Origin: Rhytidiadelphus loreus
Taxonomy: Eukaryota; Streptophyta; Bryopsida; Hypnales; Hylocomiaceae
Direction of reading: 5' to 3'
DNA: 64,000 nt
NCBI GenBank assembly: GCA_947034895.1
Contig: OX344763.1
Span: forward strand, 21,483,001 to 21,547,000
The position numbers and the translations under genes are program-made. The stretch's first letter is position 1, and each line of letters begins with the position of its first letter. This document shows, piece by piece, positions 17,124-30,942 of the stretch. The notes under the pieces were generated by a model that worked only from the letters and a program-made list of their open reading frames with translations, was not told where the DNA came from and did no database searches.

Positions 17124-20100
17124 GATCAACGGTGTCGGACGGAGGGCACGTTTTTAAAAAAAAATCAACCCCTCTCAATTTTTGGAAGGGGAGGGGGGAT
17201 AATTGCAAACCAGGACTGGTACACCTCTTTTGGGTGCATAGTTGTTTGTATGGTAGTGTCTTGGCACCAAAATATTGAGCCTAAATGTTAAAAATTGGAT
17301 GGCCAAGTATCATGGATTCAATTTTTCTACTTAGGCTCAATTTGAGTTGGCCCCATGTTTGTAAAATTGGAAATTGGGTCAACTTAGAGTTGAGCCACAA
17401 CCCTAATATAAAGTCGCCCTTGAAGGTGAAACTTTCATGTACAAAAATTGGTTTAAATGTGTAGAAAAGACAAAAGATTTTTCTATAATTCTACATGGAA
17501 GTCGATGGTGTTTGCAAGAAGAGAATCAAATTGATTGTTGGTTGATACAATCGCAGAGAGAAGCCCATAAAAAGAAGAAGAGACAACTTTCTAAAAAACT
17601 AATTGTAACAATAGATTTAGAATTGTTGGCTACTTAAGATTGACAAAAAGACAACTCCTAAATTGCAATTTCTCCATATTCACACAAAAGTATAAACATC
17701 ATGAAACACAACAAAAGCAATTCCAATTATTAAAAACTTGAAAATTATTTTATGATTTTGACTCTACATCTAAGTATACTCTTAGTCTTATCAATTAGAA
17801 CTTTGTTGATTTTTCATGCTATCGTAAATATCTCAAGTGGAACATCCAAAGATATCCACACCTAAAAGTGTTTGTATAAGATTATAAATATGGTTTGTGT
17901 TGTTAAGCCCTAACGGACCACTTCCATTGCCACATGGTCAAACTTTGTTTCTTATTCCAATTTAGCCTTTCTAATCACATTTGAGTTTCTATAAAATATT
18001 ATTGTTCTACAAAAATATATGTCACTCATCAATGTAATGACTTCTTTTAGTTTTGTAGTAAATTTAAATTGTGATGAATTTTTTTAACTAAAAACTGAAA
18101 ATAAATTAGTAAATCTCGATTATTTAAAATTTCTCTAAAGAATAACTGAGTAGACACAATATAAATTTTGAATTTTTTTCAAGTAAATTTTTTTTGTACA
18201 CCTACAATATTTTTGGTGATGACCATCATTCTAATCACTACTATCAAGATAAATTTAGCTTTCATAAAATTTATTGATAAATTTTTGGTAGTTTTGATTT
18301 AAAATATTTTTTTCAGTAGATGTTGAGTTTTTAAGAATTTATATGAAAAATATAAAATAATTATTTTTTAAAATTATAAGATGTGTATTAAATTATATCA
18401 ATTAAAATATGTATTATAATACTTCAAGTTTTAGAGAAGAATATACAAATGAAATATATATACAGTATTGTGTTATTTCATTTTGAACACGAGGATCTTT
18501 CAATTGCAATAATCCACTGAATTTTCAAATTTCCTTAAAGTTTCAAAATAGAATATACATATAAATTCCTAGGCTTCATTTTCTAAATTAAATCAAATGA
18601 AAAATGGATACCTCAAAAGAGACAATCAAGATTGACCAAGGCACATTCAATTTTTGGATGTGGGAATCTTTAGATGTTAACCCTCAAACTTCCTTGATAA
18701 AAATTTAGTTGATGTCATCCCAAGTGTTTAGTACATTTGTCTAACTTTATCATTGCAGATTTTCATCAATCATGTAAATAGTGTTAAAATTTCCACAACT
18801 TTCTTAACAAGATAGTTGGAGTAGGGCAAGCCTTTAGATCTTAGTTGAAATGTTTAAAACTCTTTACAAAGTTGTGCTCAAAGGTATAAATTTTTGGTTG
18901 GAAATTAATAAGAGATTTTAGATTTGTTTAACTTGGAGTTTTTGAACAACTAATGAATAATTACTATTTTTTCAAATTATTAACCCTGATCTTATTTTAA
19001 AGTGACCCTAAACTTTCATGTTCAAAAGTGTACTGAATCTATAGGGGTGTATTTTTCAACAAAGATGCAATTATTGTCAATATCCAACATTGTTTGTAAA
19101 AAATAAAATATAACCCTTAATCTTCCAAAGCATTTTTTTCATCAAGAAACACTCAAAACTACCATTTTTATTGCAAATTGCAAAATACTTTAGAAATTAA
19201 TTTTTTGCATATCTAAAATTAGGATCTTGCACTATAGTATTGAAATGTGTAGAAGAAATTATAAAAACTTTGACTATGTAGATTGCAAGATATGTACATT
19301 TGAAGTGAATAATTATGATTTTTGTGCACATTGCTTGCCTAGATTTTAAGGGTTTGAAGCTTCTTAGCTTAAAGTTTTTGCACTATACATTTTGAATTTC
19401 TAATTTTTTATATTGAAAAATCAAGTTGAGAATCTAGGAAACTAAATTCAAAAAATGCACACTTGATTTTCATTCTTTTAAAATTTGCTAAATAGAAGTA
19501 TTAATATGTAGGAGATTGAAAAAATAACAAAATTGTTAATAGCTCTAAGGTGGAATTGAAAACCACTAATCTCAATGGTAAGATTGTTCTATCAAGCTAG
19601 CTCCAAATAGAATAAATCAAATCTTTCTATGTAGAAAAAAATATATTGTATGAAAAACAAAATTTTGAAAACTTTATTTTGACTTTCTGTGATTATTTTT
19701 GGTGTTGCACAAGAAATTATTTTTGAGCTTAGGGTGGAATAACTATTGCTCTTGGGCACCAATTAAAATAAAATTTATATTCTCAAAAAGCTAATGTATT
19801 TTTCTATTTTCAAAAAAGAATTCAAAAAATCACATTAAAAATTGAGAACATAGAATCCTACCCAAAATTCATTTTATTCCCCGAGGTGACAATGAGAATT
19901 AAGGGGTAAATTGTGCAAGAATTGTTGAAAAATTATTTTGTTAAATTCTTATTGACAAAGAAAACAAGAAAAGTTGAAAATAATGCCTTTTTATGTTGAA
20001 AAATTTAAATTATTCATTGTGGATGTGCTATGTTGCCATAGATGGTGTGGATTATGATTTATTTATTTTGGTATCTCCAATGTGAATTCTCAAGATTTAG

Positions 20101-23100
20101 AAAGTTTTATTTGTTACAATGTGACTAAATGAGTAGTCCTTTTGACTTCCAAATTTGCAACTCCAAAAGATCCAAAAAAAGATCAAATTTTTTGTCAAGA
20201 TTTGGAAATATTTTGACCTAAAATAATCAACATGCAAAAATTGCAAACAAATATTTCACTAGAATTAAGCATCATCTCAATCCCACAAAAAGGCATGTTA
20301 CAAAAAACAAATGTGACATCAATCAGGCCCATTTCTACATAGATGACAACAATTACTCATTGGATAAGACAATGTACATATGCTCTTTTTATACCGTGGG
20401 GATACTTCAGTAATAATGTCCTTTGTTTTGACCCTTTATAATGTTTGTATTAAACCTTCAAAGCCAAGGACCTTATAGGGTTTAAGAAAATCATTGCTTT
20501 TGAAGTGTTATAGTCCAAAATGTCACTAAGGTATAGAAATCTCAACCATACAATTTTGTAGTGTATATGTTGTAGATGACATGAATCAAATTCTGGAATC
20601 ATTTGGTCACGTAATTTCCAAGATTATAATAATTTAGTGTAGAAAAAGGATGCTGAAATTTTCCTAGCAACACATTTCAAGGTGAAATTTGATTTCTAAA
20701 CCTACTCAAATGAAAAAAAATTAAACTATAAAGTGTTTCAATCAGCAATTTGATTGAGACTCAATCTACACTCAAATTATTCAAACAAAGCTCAATCTTC
20801 AAACCACCAATCTATACTTGACAACAAATTTGCTCAAAGTAAATGTAAAGAAAATTGTGTACCTTGGAGGCATTGTTGAGCTCAATTGAATACTTTAACA
20901 CCACAACTTCATAAAGTTCTTGCCTCACAAACAATGGTGACCAAAATTGTAAAATTGAAATGAAAAATTTGCAAATTTCAAAGACTTTGTGAATACATCT
21001 TGGAGTACATGAATTGTTGTGGAATCCAAAATTGCTTCAATTTAACAAATTTTGCTAATCATTTGGTAGTAGCAATAGAGCATTGAAGTTATGAAAGTTC
21101 AAAGCTCACAAAATCATGAAATTGTGGAAATGCAATGTTGTTTGAAGCCAAAAGAAGCAATCAAAATGCCACCTCTCTAATATCATTCTATCTATCCTCT
21201 CTAATATCACCTCTCTTCAATGGCCATCATATTTATGTAATATCATATAATTAAGAGATGTGATATTACAAAGGTCATTGTGATTTTAGTAGTATGAATG
21301 ATGATGAGATGAAAATGTGTGGAAAAAATTTCAATCCATTTGACTTCATAGATTGTGAGATGTAAATATTCAAAGTAAATGAAAAAAAATCATAGTAGGT
21401 CCAACTACTTGCCTTCTCCAAAGCACGTTGTCCAAAGTTCCATGTAGACATTTGAGCTCTATAACTTTCAAATAAACTATGATTTTGTGTATGTAGAACA
21501 TTTTTTATTCAAAATTGTACAGTCATGGCTCTTCAAGGGTGTAAGGCAGTACTGAAATTTATTCATATGGAAAATAAATCATGCCTCACATCATTGAACT
21601 ATAAACATATGTTTTGAAATACTATAATTGAAGTATTGTCATTATTATAGTATAGTTTTTTTTTCTCATTGAGTATTTAGGATGCTATATGTCACTTTTA
21701 TTTATGGCTCTTTTAAATGTTTAAATATGTAAAGATGCAACAACCAAAAAGTGTTTGATGAATGACTTTCCAAATTACAATATAAATAAAGAATGCATGT
21801 GTTGGGTCAAAAATTAGATCAATTTGAGTGACTACCTTGGTCATAGGCTAGTGTCCTTCCAAGGTTAAACCTTGATGGACTAGAATTTAGAACAATGGAT
21901 GAATGCAAACATGGCCAAAGGACACAAAGTCTTGGCTTTTTCATCCATCTAAATGTTTGTGGACTCTTGCGTTAATTTTCTTACATTTGTACAATATAGA
22001 TAGTATGAACTTTTCTTTACAGATATTCTATAATATTTAAATTATAGATATATTTGATTTCAATAGTTATCTTTTGCAATTCAGAAAAAGATCCATCAAG
22101 AATGACTTGAATAGATATGTAAAATAAAAATCTTTAAAGAATTTCTATAAATAGAACTTAACAATTTGAACCTAAAGATAAAAAAAAAATTGTGGAAATT
22201 ATACATACCCAATCTATTATTAATTTTAAAAGGAATTTTTAATTTTTGGTTTCAAATTTTATTGAAAATTATTGTATAGTGTAGTAGTCTGTAGATCCAA
22301 CCATTTGAATATGACCTATGTATCATATTTCAAAATTTATGCTCTAAAAGTCATCATTAAATTATTATTCTAAGTTGTATTTTATAATAAATCTTTACAA
22401 TTTGAGATTTGGACTAGTACCTCTTCTTCAAGGGGTTAAATGTTTCAAAATTGCCTATTCTAGTGGATATGTTTAGGCTAAGACTAGTGGTTTATTCTTG
22501 GCTTATTATTGCTAAATTTTTTAATCTATTTTGATGGTTCATTGACAAGTCAAGAAAAAATACATTTCTTCTTTCTTCTTTTAAAATAAACTGTTATAAA
22601 TTATTGAAAATCAAATTGTGACTACCAAAAGGCTATAGTATTATACAAAATTTGCTGAAATTGGTAGCATCAATCAATTTTTTTTCAATCTTTCAATCTA
22701 ATTATAGAAATAACAAAACAAAACACAATAACAACATGACATCAAAGAGTTCATTTGGGAGTAAGGTAGGTGGCTCAAAAAGCAACCTTCTTCTTTAAAT
22801 AGCCCCATAGGAAGCTCTTAAATGGACACTCAGTGGTTCTAAAATGAATTGCCAATAATGTAAGAGCATAATTGAGACTTGTCATATATTGTTTTATACT
22901 TTACCAATGGTTGGAATACAAGCCAAGGAAGGTCCATTTCAAAGCTAGGGTGTGTCCACTTAATTTTTCTAAATGAGAATTGATTGTCCAATTGCCTTCT
23001 TACAATTGTTACCCCCTGAGTGCTCATCCCATGTTCACAAAAATCCAAACCTTTCTATACTCATTCCAATTAAACTATCACCTACAAAAAGATCTACACT

Positions 23101-23254
23101 AATTGACTGTACGGATTGATAGTAGAGACATGTCCAAAGATACATGGAGAGGGATGCGTCCTTTGACTGTACCATTGAAAAGATTATAAGAGTCAAACAA
23201 GGACATCTTTCAAAAATGGAGAGGCCATATTTTGGCCCCTTGGGCGCTCAGGGG

Positions 23255-24068
23255 TTAATCCCTAAATGCCCAAGCCTTTTCAAGTGTGTTTTGACTATAA
23301 AAAAAGAGTATGGGCTTATAGTTATCCCCATTGAAGAAAATTGTTCTTTTTTCAAAATCTAACGGTATGGATGTTTAAAGAGCTTGCTTATTAGTAAGCA
23401 TACCAATTTTAAATGCAAAATTGTATAAGAGTTGTGAGATTATAAAAAGAGAAATGTATATTTTATATTTTTAATATGTTGTCCCTCCCCCACAATGTTT
23501 AAGATATTTGCACATAAAAGTTTTTTGGGATTGGAGGTGACATGATCAACTACAAATTTTGTTAGCACACTAAAATGTCCTTTCAAAAAACTTAATATCA
23601 CTTGAAAAGCTATTAAACTCATTACACAATCCACCTTGCAGTTGTTGAGATGCAATTTTCTTTTATAAGTATAAATCACAAATAACTCCAAATCAACACT
23701 TTCTTGTTTAAATTTTCAATGGTGAAAATCATGAAAACACTTTACTCTTTCCATTGGGACCATTTTCAAAGCAAATGGATAAGTACAAGTTTTTAGATCT
23801 CAAATCAAGTGAAATTGCTCAAAGTTGGAAAATGAAGTAAAATTAGCAAGCCTTACTCTTCCACTAATGGACATATATGTGGCTTTGGAGACCTCTCAAT
23901 AATCAAATATGTACCTTTTTCAGTGAAAAATGAAAGTTTTGAATACTTAACTCTGAAAATTGCCCGATTTTTTTATTAAAACGGTCAAACAAATTTAACA
24001 GCCCACCGCAAAATGAGCCTGAAATTTTAGATTGGCCATATTTGGTCACCCATGCATTTAGGGGTTAA
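23255..24068. mobile_element. TTAA-bounded TIR element, copy 2 (about 814 bp)
   Basis: Left end TTAATCCCTAAATGCCC, right end GCATTTAGGGGTTAA: an inverted pair sharing CCCTAAATGC next to TTAA. Immediately left of it, ending at the same TTAA, is a second right-end-like sequence (GGCCATATTTTGGCCCC then CAGGGGTTAA). Two element ends therefore meet back to back at 23255-23258. No open frame is visible. Confidence 0.6.
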
Positions 24069-24085
24069 AAAAATGTAGGGTCCGT

Positions 24086-25055
24086 TTAACCCCTAAAGGA
24101 CCATTGTCCCTTTGGGGGACAAATGCGTTTTCGGGCTGAAATTTTCTCCTAATGCGTTTTTCAAATGCGTTTTACGGGCTGAAATTTTCTCCTAATTTTT
24201 TGAATTTTTTTTTTGGAGGTAGAAAAGTTGATTAGCTTCATGGGAATATTATTTTTTTTTCACAATCGGTGCCTGGGAACAATAGTTATGACCAAATAAG
24301 CTCAAACGAGGGGACGGTGGGCAACTCGGGCAGCCAAGAAAAGATGAATAAAAATTTGAATTTTCTTTTTAGTATTATTTTTTCTCATAGATTATATTTT
24401 TGGCAATCTGGAAAGCTTTGATTCATTTCATTTGGATATGTTATGAGAAAGTTATGGACATTATTGTTTTTCGGGCAATTAGAGCATTTTCTTGAAAAAG
24501 ATAACTTGTAGGATTCATTTCTGAATGCAATTCTTCAAATTTTTCAATTTTTTTTTGCCATGGTCTGATTAACTTGCTAGAACAATCTCACCATTGGAAT
24601 TAGTGCATTTTAATTCCATCTAAAATATATGAATATTTTAGATTTTCCTTCTATCTCATATCTACTTCTACTTAACAATTTTTTGAAGAATGATAATTAA
24701 TTTTTTTTTGAATTTTTTTTTACCTAGACTCTCAACTCAATTCTCCACTATAAAGATTTAAAGCTCAAAACTCTGTAGTGCAAAAATTTTAAGTTAAAAA
24801 TGTTCAAAGTCAAAAAATCTAGTCCCGCAATGTGCTGAATAACTTGTTTTTTCCACTTTAAATGCAGATATCTTGCAATCTGAGCAGTCAAAAATTCTGA
24901 AATTTTTTCCACACACTCTCATACTAGTTAGGTGTAAGACCCTACGGTTAGATATGAAAAAAAACAATGTTTCAATTTTTTTTACTCCTTGCTATAGGTA
25001 TGGCAATTTTGAGTGTTTTCTGGCAGAAAAAAAGACTTGGTCCTTTAGGGGTTAA
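24086..25055. mobile_element. TTAA-bounded TIR element, copy 3 (970 bp, best preserved)
   Basis: Left end TTAACCCCTAAAGGACCA and right end TGGTCCTTTAGGGGTTAA are perfect 18-bp inverted repeats that include TTAA at both outer ends. Internally it is homologous to 16148-17123 over at least the right third. It also carries a short internal duplication near 24122-24200 (AAATGCGTTTT and GGGCTGAAATTTTCTCC each occur twice). It has no ORF above about 70 codons, so it is non-autonomous. Confidence 0.75.
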
Positions 25056-25399
25056 GTTTAGTAAAGGTAGCATTTTGGAACCTTGTGTAATACTTTTTAA
25101 ATGTGGCAATGCTTGTTTTTGGTCAAGCCATATCTTTTTTTCAGATTGCGCATGAGCGGGTTTTGCAAGGCCTAGGATCAAGAATAGGTGCCTACCACAA
25201 AATTCTTTGGAAATTCATAAGTAATTGAGAAATGCTCCAAAAAATATGAAACCACTTGTGTTAGATTCCGCATCAATTTTTCTTCAAAAGAAATATAAGG
25301 GAAAAATATTTTCAGGAATCTGAAATCCATGTGAAAAAGGCCCAATAGTCCTTAAAGTGTCGCTTTTTGAGCCACCTACCTTAGTCATTGCATCTAATT

Positions 25400-26045
25400 G
25401 TAACCCCATTCTAAAACCTACCCATGCAAATTCTTGCACAAAATATATTCAAACTCTATTCATGAGAATGTAGGATCGTTTGTAGGTTTACCTATTTTTA
25501 GCACTGTAAAAATTCATAATTTATGCATATGTCGATAAAAAAATTCATAAGAAGAGAATCTAAAATCCTCTTTTGACTTCCGAAAGAGACGCATTCAGGT
25601 GTAGTCCCTCTTTCCATGGATGAAAGTTGCGATGTCCGGGCGATGAATGACCCATTCTTCCCAACCTGTCTGTCCGCACGCAATGACATGAGCGCGGGTG
25701 CGTGGGAAGCCGCAGGGCCGGCCAATTTCAATTCCATCTTCGTCGTTACGATTCCGCCTGTTCTCGGACGATTACTGGAACCCTTGCGCAATACAGTTTC
25801 TCCTTCTCTTTCTCGGTTTTCTTAGCTTTCTGTCGACGCCATTTTCCTGGAATTTCACCTTGGTTTGGCTTTGCAAGGGTCGATTGTAGGGTATCCCTGG
25901 TTTAGGAGTTGGAACTCGTGAAATTGCTGGATTGCTTTCGGAAGCTGTGCACGATTGATTGTTCGATTGCCAATTGAATTGCAAACATTTTGCGCTCCGG
26001 GGGTGCGGCCTTGGTCTAGTCCAGAGCCCGGCCGAAGTGGCGGCC
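25400..26045 (+). promoter_or_regulatory. AXR1 promoter and 5' leader region
   Basis: Composition becomes GC-richer at about 25.6 kb, as expected for the leader ahead of the ATG at 26046. The stretch contains only short ORFs with no resemblance to known proteins. The exact transcription start is not visible. Confidence 0.4.
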
Positions 26046-29000
26046 ATGGCGCAGCGGAACAACAAGTACGATCGTCAGCTCAGGTATTTTAACTCCTACG
26101 CTGTTGCTGTTTTGAATGCGATTTTTAGGTTGCAATCTGATTGGAGACAACATTTTGAAGAAGCGACGTGATTGAAGATGAGTTTGAAGCCTAGGTTAAG
26201 AAATGGTTTAATTTCGTAGCTACAGTGTTATCGAATTGATTTCTCCCGATTAGCGTAGTCGTTATTGTCGTTTTTAATTGTTTATTAGTGCTATTTGAAT
26301 TATTGTATGAGATCTTATACTAGACAAATTTTGAATAGAATTTGAAGGTTTTTTGGTTGCTGATGTGTGTGTGCAGAATATGGGGCGAGCATGGACAGTC
26401 TGCGCTCGAACGAGCACGCGTTTGTGTCCTCAATTGTGGTCCGACCGGCTCGGAGGCTTTGAAGAATTTAGTCTTAGGAGGCATTGGATCGTTCACCATT
26501 GTGGATGCTTCCAAAGTCTCTCCATCAGATTTGGGCAATAATTATCTAGGTGAGCTTCGTTTGATGTGCTTGCTCTCGCTTGGGAGGATTTGACATCGAT
26601 CAGATGTGTTTTCCATGATTGGAGATGAGCATGAACTTCAGGAATATCAATAGTAGGGTTTTGTCTCTCTGTATTCGATGGCTCGGACTGGTTAACGGAG
26701 CTTTGGCGATGGTGTGCTTCAACCTTGGGGATGTGTGTTGATGGATGTTTTGCAGTGGACTGGGAAAGTATGGGGCAATCCAAAGCCAAGAGTGTCTGTG
26801 CATTGCTACAGGAGCTGAATGAGTCAGTTGGTGCAAAGTTTGTGGAAGAGTCTCCAGAAGCTCTGTTGGAGTCTAACCCGGGATTCTTTGCACAATTCAC
26901 TCTTGTTATTGCAACTCAGGTAACTATTCATTTATGGTATTGGTACGTTGACTTACTCTGCGTTTTGAGAACTTGAGTATGGGTTTAATCGTTGGCATGG
27001 TTCGCCTTGCTATTTACCAAACCGCTGTGATTCAAGCGCATTGAGTAGCTTTCATTTGCCTTGCGCAGATATAGGCTGCTGAGGCATTTTTGGACCCCGT
27101 TAACCCCTATGTGCTCAAACCAAAAATAGAAAGTTCACTTTGGAAGCTAATAGTTGTTTGTAATGGCTTTCAATACATATAACTATCTTACTAAAATGTA
27201 GGGTATGATTTCTAAGTTTTATGGTCTTCCTTGGACCTTTCCTAAATTATTTTTTGATTTCCTGTTGATATGGAAGGGGCCACTTTGGGCCATCTGGACA
27301 GTTAGGGGTTAAGGTGGTGTAATTTGTTCTCAGATTTATCCAGACTTGCTCCTCATCTGATTTAAGAATTTTTTTCCCGTACTTTCAATGTAGGATTATT
27401 TAACCATCTCATGAGAGTTACTGTATTGGGCCTTGCCAGATGACTGAGGCACCTTTGCTGAAACTGGAGGAGATTTGTAGACAGCAACAGGTTATGCTCG
27501 TGATTGCTCGCTCCTATGGCTTGGCGGGGCTTGTTCGAATAAGTGTCAGGGTACGTAGACCTGGCGGTGACTCTTTCGGTTCACATACATAGTCTTTTGA
27601 CACTTTCTGCTGCGTTACTAGAATTATTGGCATTAAGTTGAATGGCAAAAGGTCAAGGCGAACTTTGGTTGTGTCAGAATGTGCGTATATCCCGAGTGGA
27701 AACGTTTTGTAGAAATTAAGTCTGATTTTGTTTTGCTCTGTCTTACAGGAGCACGATATAATTGAGTCAAAGCCGGATAACAAAGTGGAGGATCTTCGAC
27801 TGCATAAGCCTTGGCCTGAACTTCAAAGGTCCGACATTGGCAGAATTTATCTGGATTCGTTTCACTCAAAAGAGTAGCGTACTTTAATTTTGCAAGTGAA
27901 GTGGATATGTAATGCTTGTATAGAACCTATACTGGTCTTATATGCTCTGAACATCTTTGAGGCCATTTTCTTAGGCCATGTGGGTTTATTCTTCAAGAGT
28001 TTCTGGAGTTGAAAGGGGGTTTGTGTGTCTAGGCTTTGTTCACGAGTTGAAATCATCAGATGGAATAGGGTGCTTGTTTCCCTCTTTCTTTGCTAATTTA
28101 GTTTGAAAGGAGGGTTTCCTAGGAGTTAATTATTCCTCCACCAATATTTTCTTGCTTGATTATGTGTATACCTGAATTCCTATGACGCTGACACCACCTC
28201 ATTACTTTGTGTTGTGCAGCTATGTTGACGAGTTTGACATTGATACTCAAGACAATAATATTCACAAACACATTCCATTTGCAGTGCTGTTGATCAAAAT
28301 TGCAGAAGACTGGAAAAAAGCACACGGTGGCAAGCTGCCAGCAAACGTGAGATTGTTCAAGGTAATCATTAAAACAAAGAAACAGTATATTACATCCGAC
28401 AGCTGTTTCAAACATTTCGAGACTTACTTAGAACTATATAGCCCCATTGTGACCGATCTTACGGTGTAAATTCTGTTGAGTTCAGCCTCCTTGTTTCTTA
28501 AGGGTTGCTCAAATTTTTGGGTCTAAATTACAGGAAGCAATTACCGAGAGGAGGCGGGTCGAAGAGGACGAGGATAATTATACGGAAGCTTTGAAAAGTG
28601 CATACATTATGTTGTTTCCTCCCGGGATTAGTAAGTTTCATAACTTTAGTTTTTTATACCTATAATGACAAACCCTATTTTTCTTGTTACCGTCGCTTTT
28701 CGGGTTCCATATTAGGCTCTGACGGGTCCGATGGCATTCTAATAACAAAGTTCTTAACCTGTCCGCTAGGGAAATTTGAATCTTGAGGTTCAGTCGCTAT
28801 GTCTCAGTTCATTTTATTAAATTCTTTAAGGTTGACTATTTTCAACTTTTTCATTTCCTGGTATGTGACAGGTTCTCAATTGCGAGGCGTTTTGGAGGAC
28901 AAGGCGGCAGATGTCGATGCATCGTCTTCTGACTTCTGGATCATGGTTTCTGCTCTCAAGGTTTGTCCAGACTTGCTCCTCTACTGAATCGATTATCTAA

Positions 29001-30942
29001 TATTAGAGAATCCGTTACTTTTCAGTCCATTCAGGTCTCTTTTTTCGAAGCTTAGACGTGGTACTTGCACCAGTTTATGTATCTAGAGTTTATACTTTTT
29101 AATATTTCTTTGTGCACGTCTATTTCTCTCATATTCGTATTGACGTGCTTTGCAGCAATTTATGGCTAATGAGGGTCAAGGAGAGCCTCCTTTGGATGGT
29201 GCAATTCCAGACATGCATTCATTTACAGAGTGAGACTTTATAGTCTTAATTTTAGTCTTTCATTATTGTCACTCATTCTCAAACAGGTGATGAATATTTT
29301 GAAACTGAGAAGTGCACCTTGTAATGTCCAATCTGCAAAGGTATTAAAAGTCTTCAGCACGGTATACACATTCTTTATCTGAATGCAATGTTTTGATTTG
29401 TATTCCAGCTATTATATCAAGTTACAAAAAATTTATCAAGCACGAGCAGAGGCTGATGTAACAGCTGTGGAAGGATATGTAACCCGCATGTTGAAGCAAA
29501 TCGGCCGGGAATCTTCTCCAATCCCTAGGAGTACCTTAAAACTGTTTTGCAAGAATGCTCGGAATTTGAGGGTATTTACATTGATGCTAGCATGTGTCAT
29601 TGGCTTAGGTAATGGGTGTGGGAGTTATTTTTTACTTAAAAGTTGTTTCCAGTGGATTGCATCTTCAAGGTCATTGAGGCTGTTCTTAAACCTCGTGCAG
29701 GTATTGAGATGTAAGATGTTGAGCGATGAGTTTAGTTCCCGATCAGGATCTGAGCTTCAGAGACTTCTTGCAGTTGAAGAAAGCAGGTAAGATAGTTGTT
29801 TGTCTTTCTTGTACTCTCATTTCTTATTCTAACTGGGCAGTGTTTGGAAGATAATTTGACCTTTTAAACATTGCCTCCAAGCTACATCTGGAAATGACTA
29901 CTGTGCATTTCAACATCATTTTTAGGTTAGTAGACTGTTCCGTGATTCGCGGATAATTAGCTATTCTATGTCATGACCGTATTTTCCCCCAAAAGAGTAT
30001 GGTAATCCATTTTCATCAGGATTTAATGCCGATGGCAGATTGCAGATTCTGCATGAAATCAATAGAAACGGTGTTGACGGGCTTCTTTTTTACTTGTGTA
30101 TGCATATACTTGTGTATGTAGACAAGCATCTTCATGACTATGATGCTAGTCGCTAAATCTTCCAGAAGGTTTGACTTGCGACACTTGTGCAGTCATCCAG
30201 CTTTGTACGTGCTGCTTCGTGCAGTGGACCACTTTGCTGCAACCTACAACAGATTTCCAGGTGTCTTTGACGGGTATGTTCTAGGACTGTTTTTAAGTCA
30301 CTGTTGCCCGTTTTGTGGAGTGGAACTTTCCTGAAACATTTAGGGCATGGCTCAATATTTGAGAGTATGTTATTGCGCATCTCAAATGGATTTTCTACTT
30401 GAAGATAGGATGAGTTGCTCTGTTGTTTGCGATAGTATGTCCGAACTGGTGCTTCTTTCTTGTCGTTCTCCGATCTGCCACGACCATCCTGAATTAGAAA
30501 TTATATTTTCTATCTATCATGTGAATTATCACTGTATCTGTCTATGCAGGGAGATGGAGGAGGATGTATCAAGGTTGAAGTCGTTAGCAGTAGGTTTATT
30601 GAATGACATGGGGGGAGGCGGAGCAAGTCTTCCTGAAGACGTGATAAGTGAAATCTGCCGGTTTGGAGCAGGCGAAATTCACTGTGTGGCCTCCATTGTG
30701 GGCGGAATTGCTTCTCAAGAATGCATCAAGGTATCTATCTCTTCTTCCTTGTTCATAAATTTATGCTTATCTTCATGATGGACATATTTCCCTGTGTTTC
30801 ATTTCAGTTTCATGCTCAGTCCAGCATCATTTTAATGCAAATTTTTCTGTCTCTGCAGTTATTGACAAGGCAATTCACACCAATACAAGGAACATTCATC
30901 TACAATGCCATGAGTGCCACCTCCTTAGTGTTGATCGTTTAG
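26046..30942 (+). CDS. AXR1: NEDD8-activating enzyme E1 regulatory subunit (AXR1 / APP-BP1), 14 exons, about 520 aa
   Basis: With ECR1 it forms the E1 that adenylates NEDD8/RUB1 for cullin modification, and so controls SCF ligases including the auxin receptor complex. Exons: 26046-26083, 26377-26549, 26756-26919, 27440-27550, 27749-27828, 28220-28361, 28534-28630, 28872-28960, 29156-29229, 29409-29571, 29701-29786, 30193-30273, 30550-30730 and 30859-30942; phases all agree. The N-terminus starts [15 protein letters not shown], the family hallmark, followed by the Rossmann-like [15 protein letters not shown] and later [44 protein letters not shown] and [16 protein letters not shown]. As expected for this subunit there is no catalytic-cysteine domain. 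The length is close to the Arabidopsis protein (540 aa). Intron 3 contains a small TTAA-type element. Confidence 0.95.
27100..27312. mobile_element. Small TTAA-bounded MITE in AXR1 intron 3 (213 bp)
   Basis: Left end TTAACCCCTATGTGCTC and right end CAGTTAGGGGTTAA share inverted TTAACCCCTA. Sequence just inside the right end (GGCCACTTTGGGCCATC) resembles the inner ends at 23225-23258 and 24034-24068, tying it to the same family. It lies wholly within the intron between 26919 and 27440, away from the splice sites. Confidence 0.65.

Larger units (their letters stand above)
15120..22760. other. Gene-free AT-rich repeat region
   Basis: No plausible gene was found. Contents include a 31-bp direct duplication (15219-15280), family A copy 3 (15440-15625), and a TTAA-type TIR element (16148-17123). 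From 17.6 to 22.7 kb there is uniformly AT-rich sequence; within it 19145-19260 is a diverged copy of 1758-1865. The long AT-rich tract shows no intact transposase or reverse transcriptase frame. Confidence 0.55.
22762..25383. mobile_element. Composite region bounded by 22-bp terminal inverted repeats
   Basis: The 22 bases from 22762 (TAAGGTAGGTGGCTCAAAAA, then GC) recur exactly in inverted orientation, ending at 25383. Related single ends occur at 60815-60829 and near 11695. Two TTAA-type elements (23255-24068 and 24086-25055) sit inside, so about 0.84 kb of host element would remain without them. No clear target-site duplication is seen next to the ends (GAG on the left, GTC on the right). 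Confidence 0.6.

Noticed and set aside
17640..22740. Possible decayed retrotransposon
   Set aside because: Length and composition fit, but no reverse transcriptase, integrase or LTR pair could be read, so no element is claimed.
29383..29790. AXR1 exon 10 read through to exon 11 as one 135-codon exon
   Set aside because: The middle part (29572-29700) has GT and AG borders in the right phase and encodes hydrophobic residues absent from AXR1 proteins, so it is an intron that happens to stay open.
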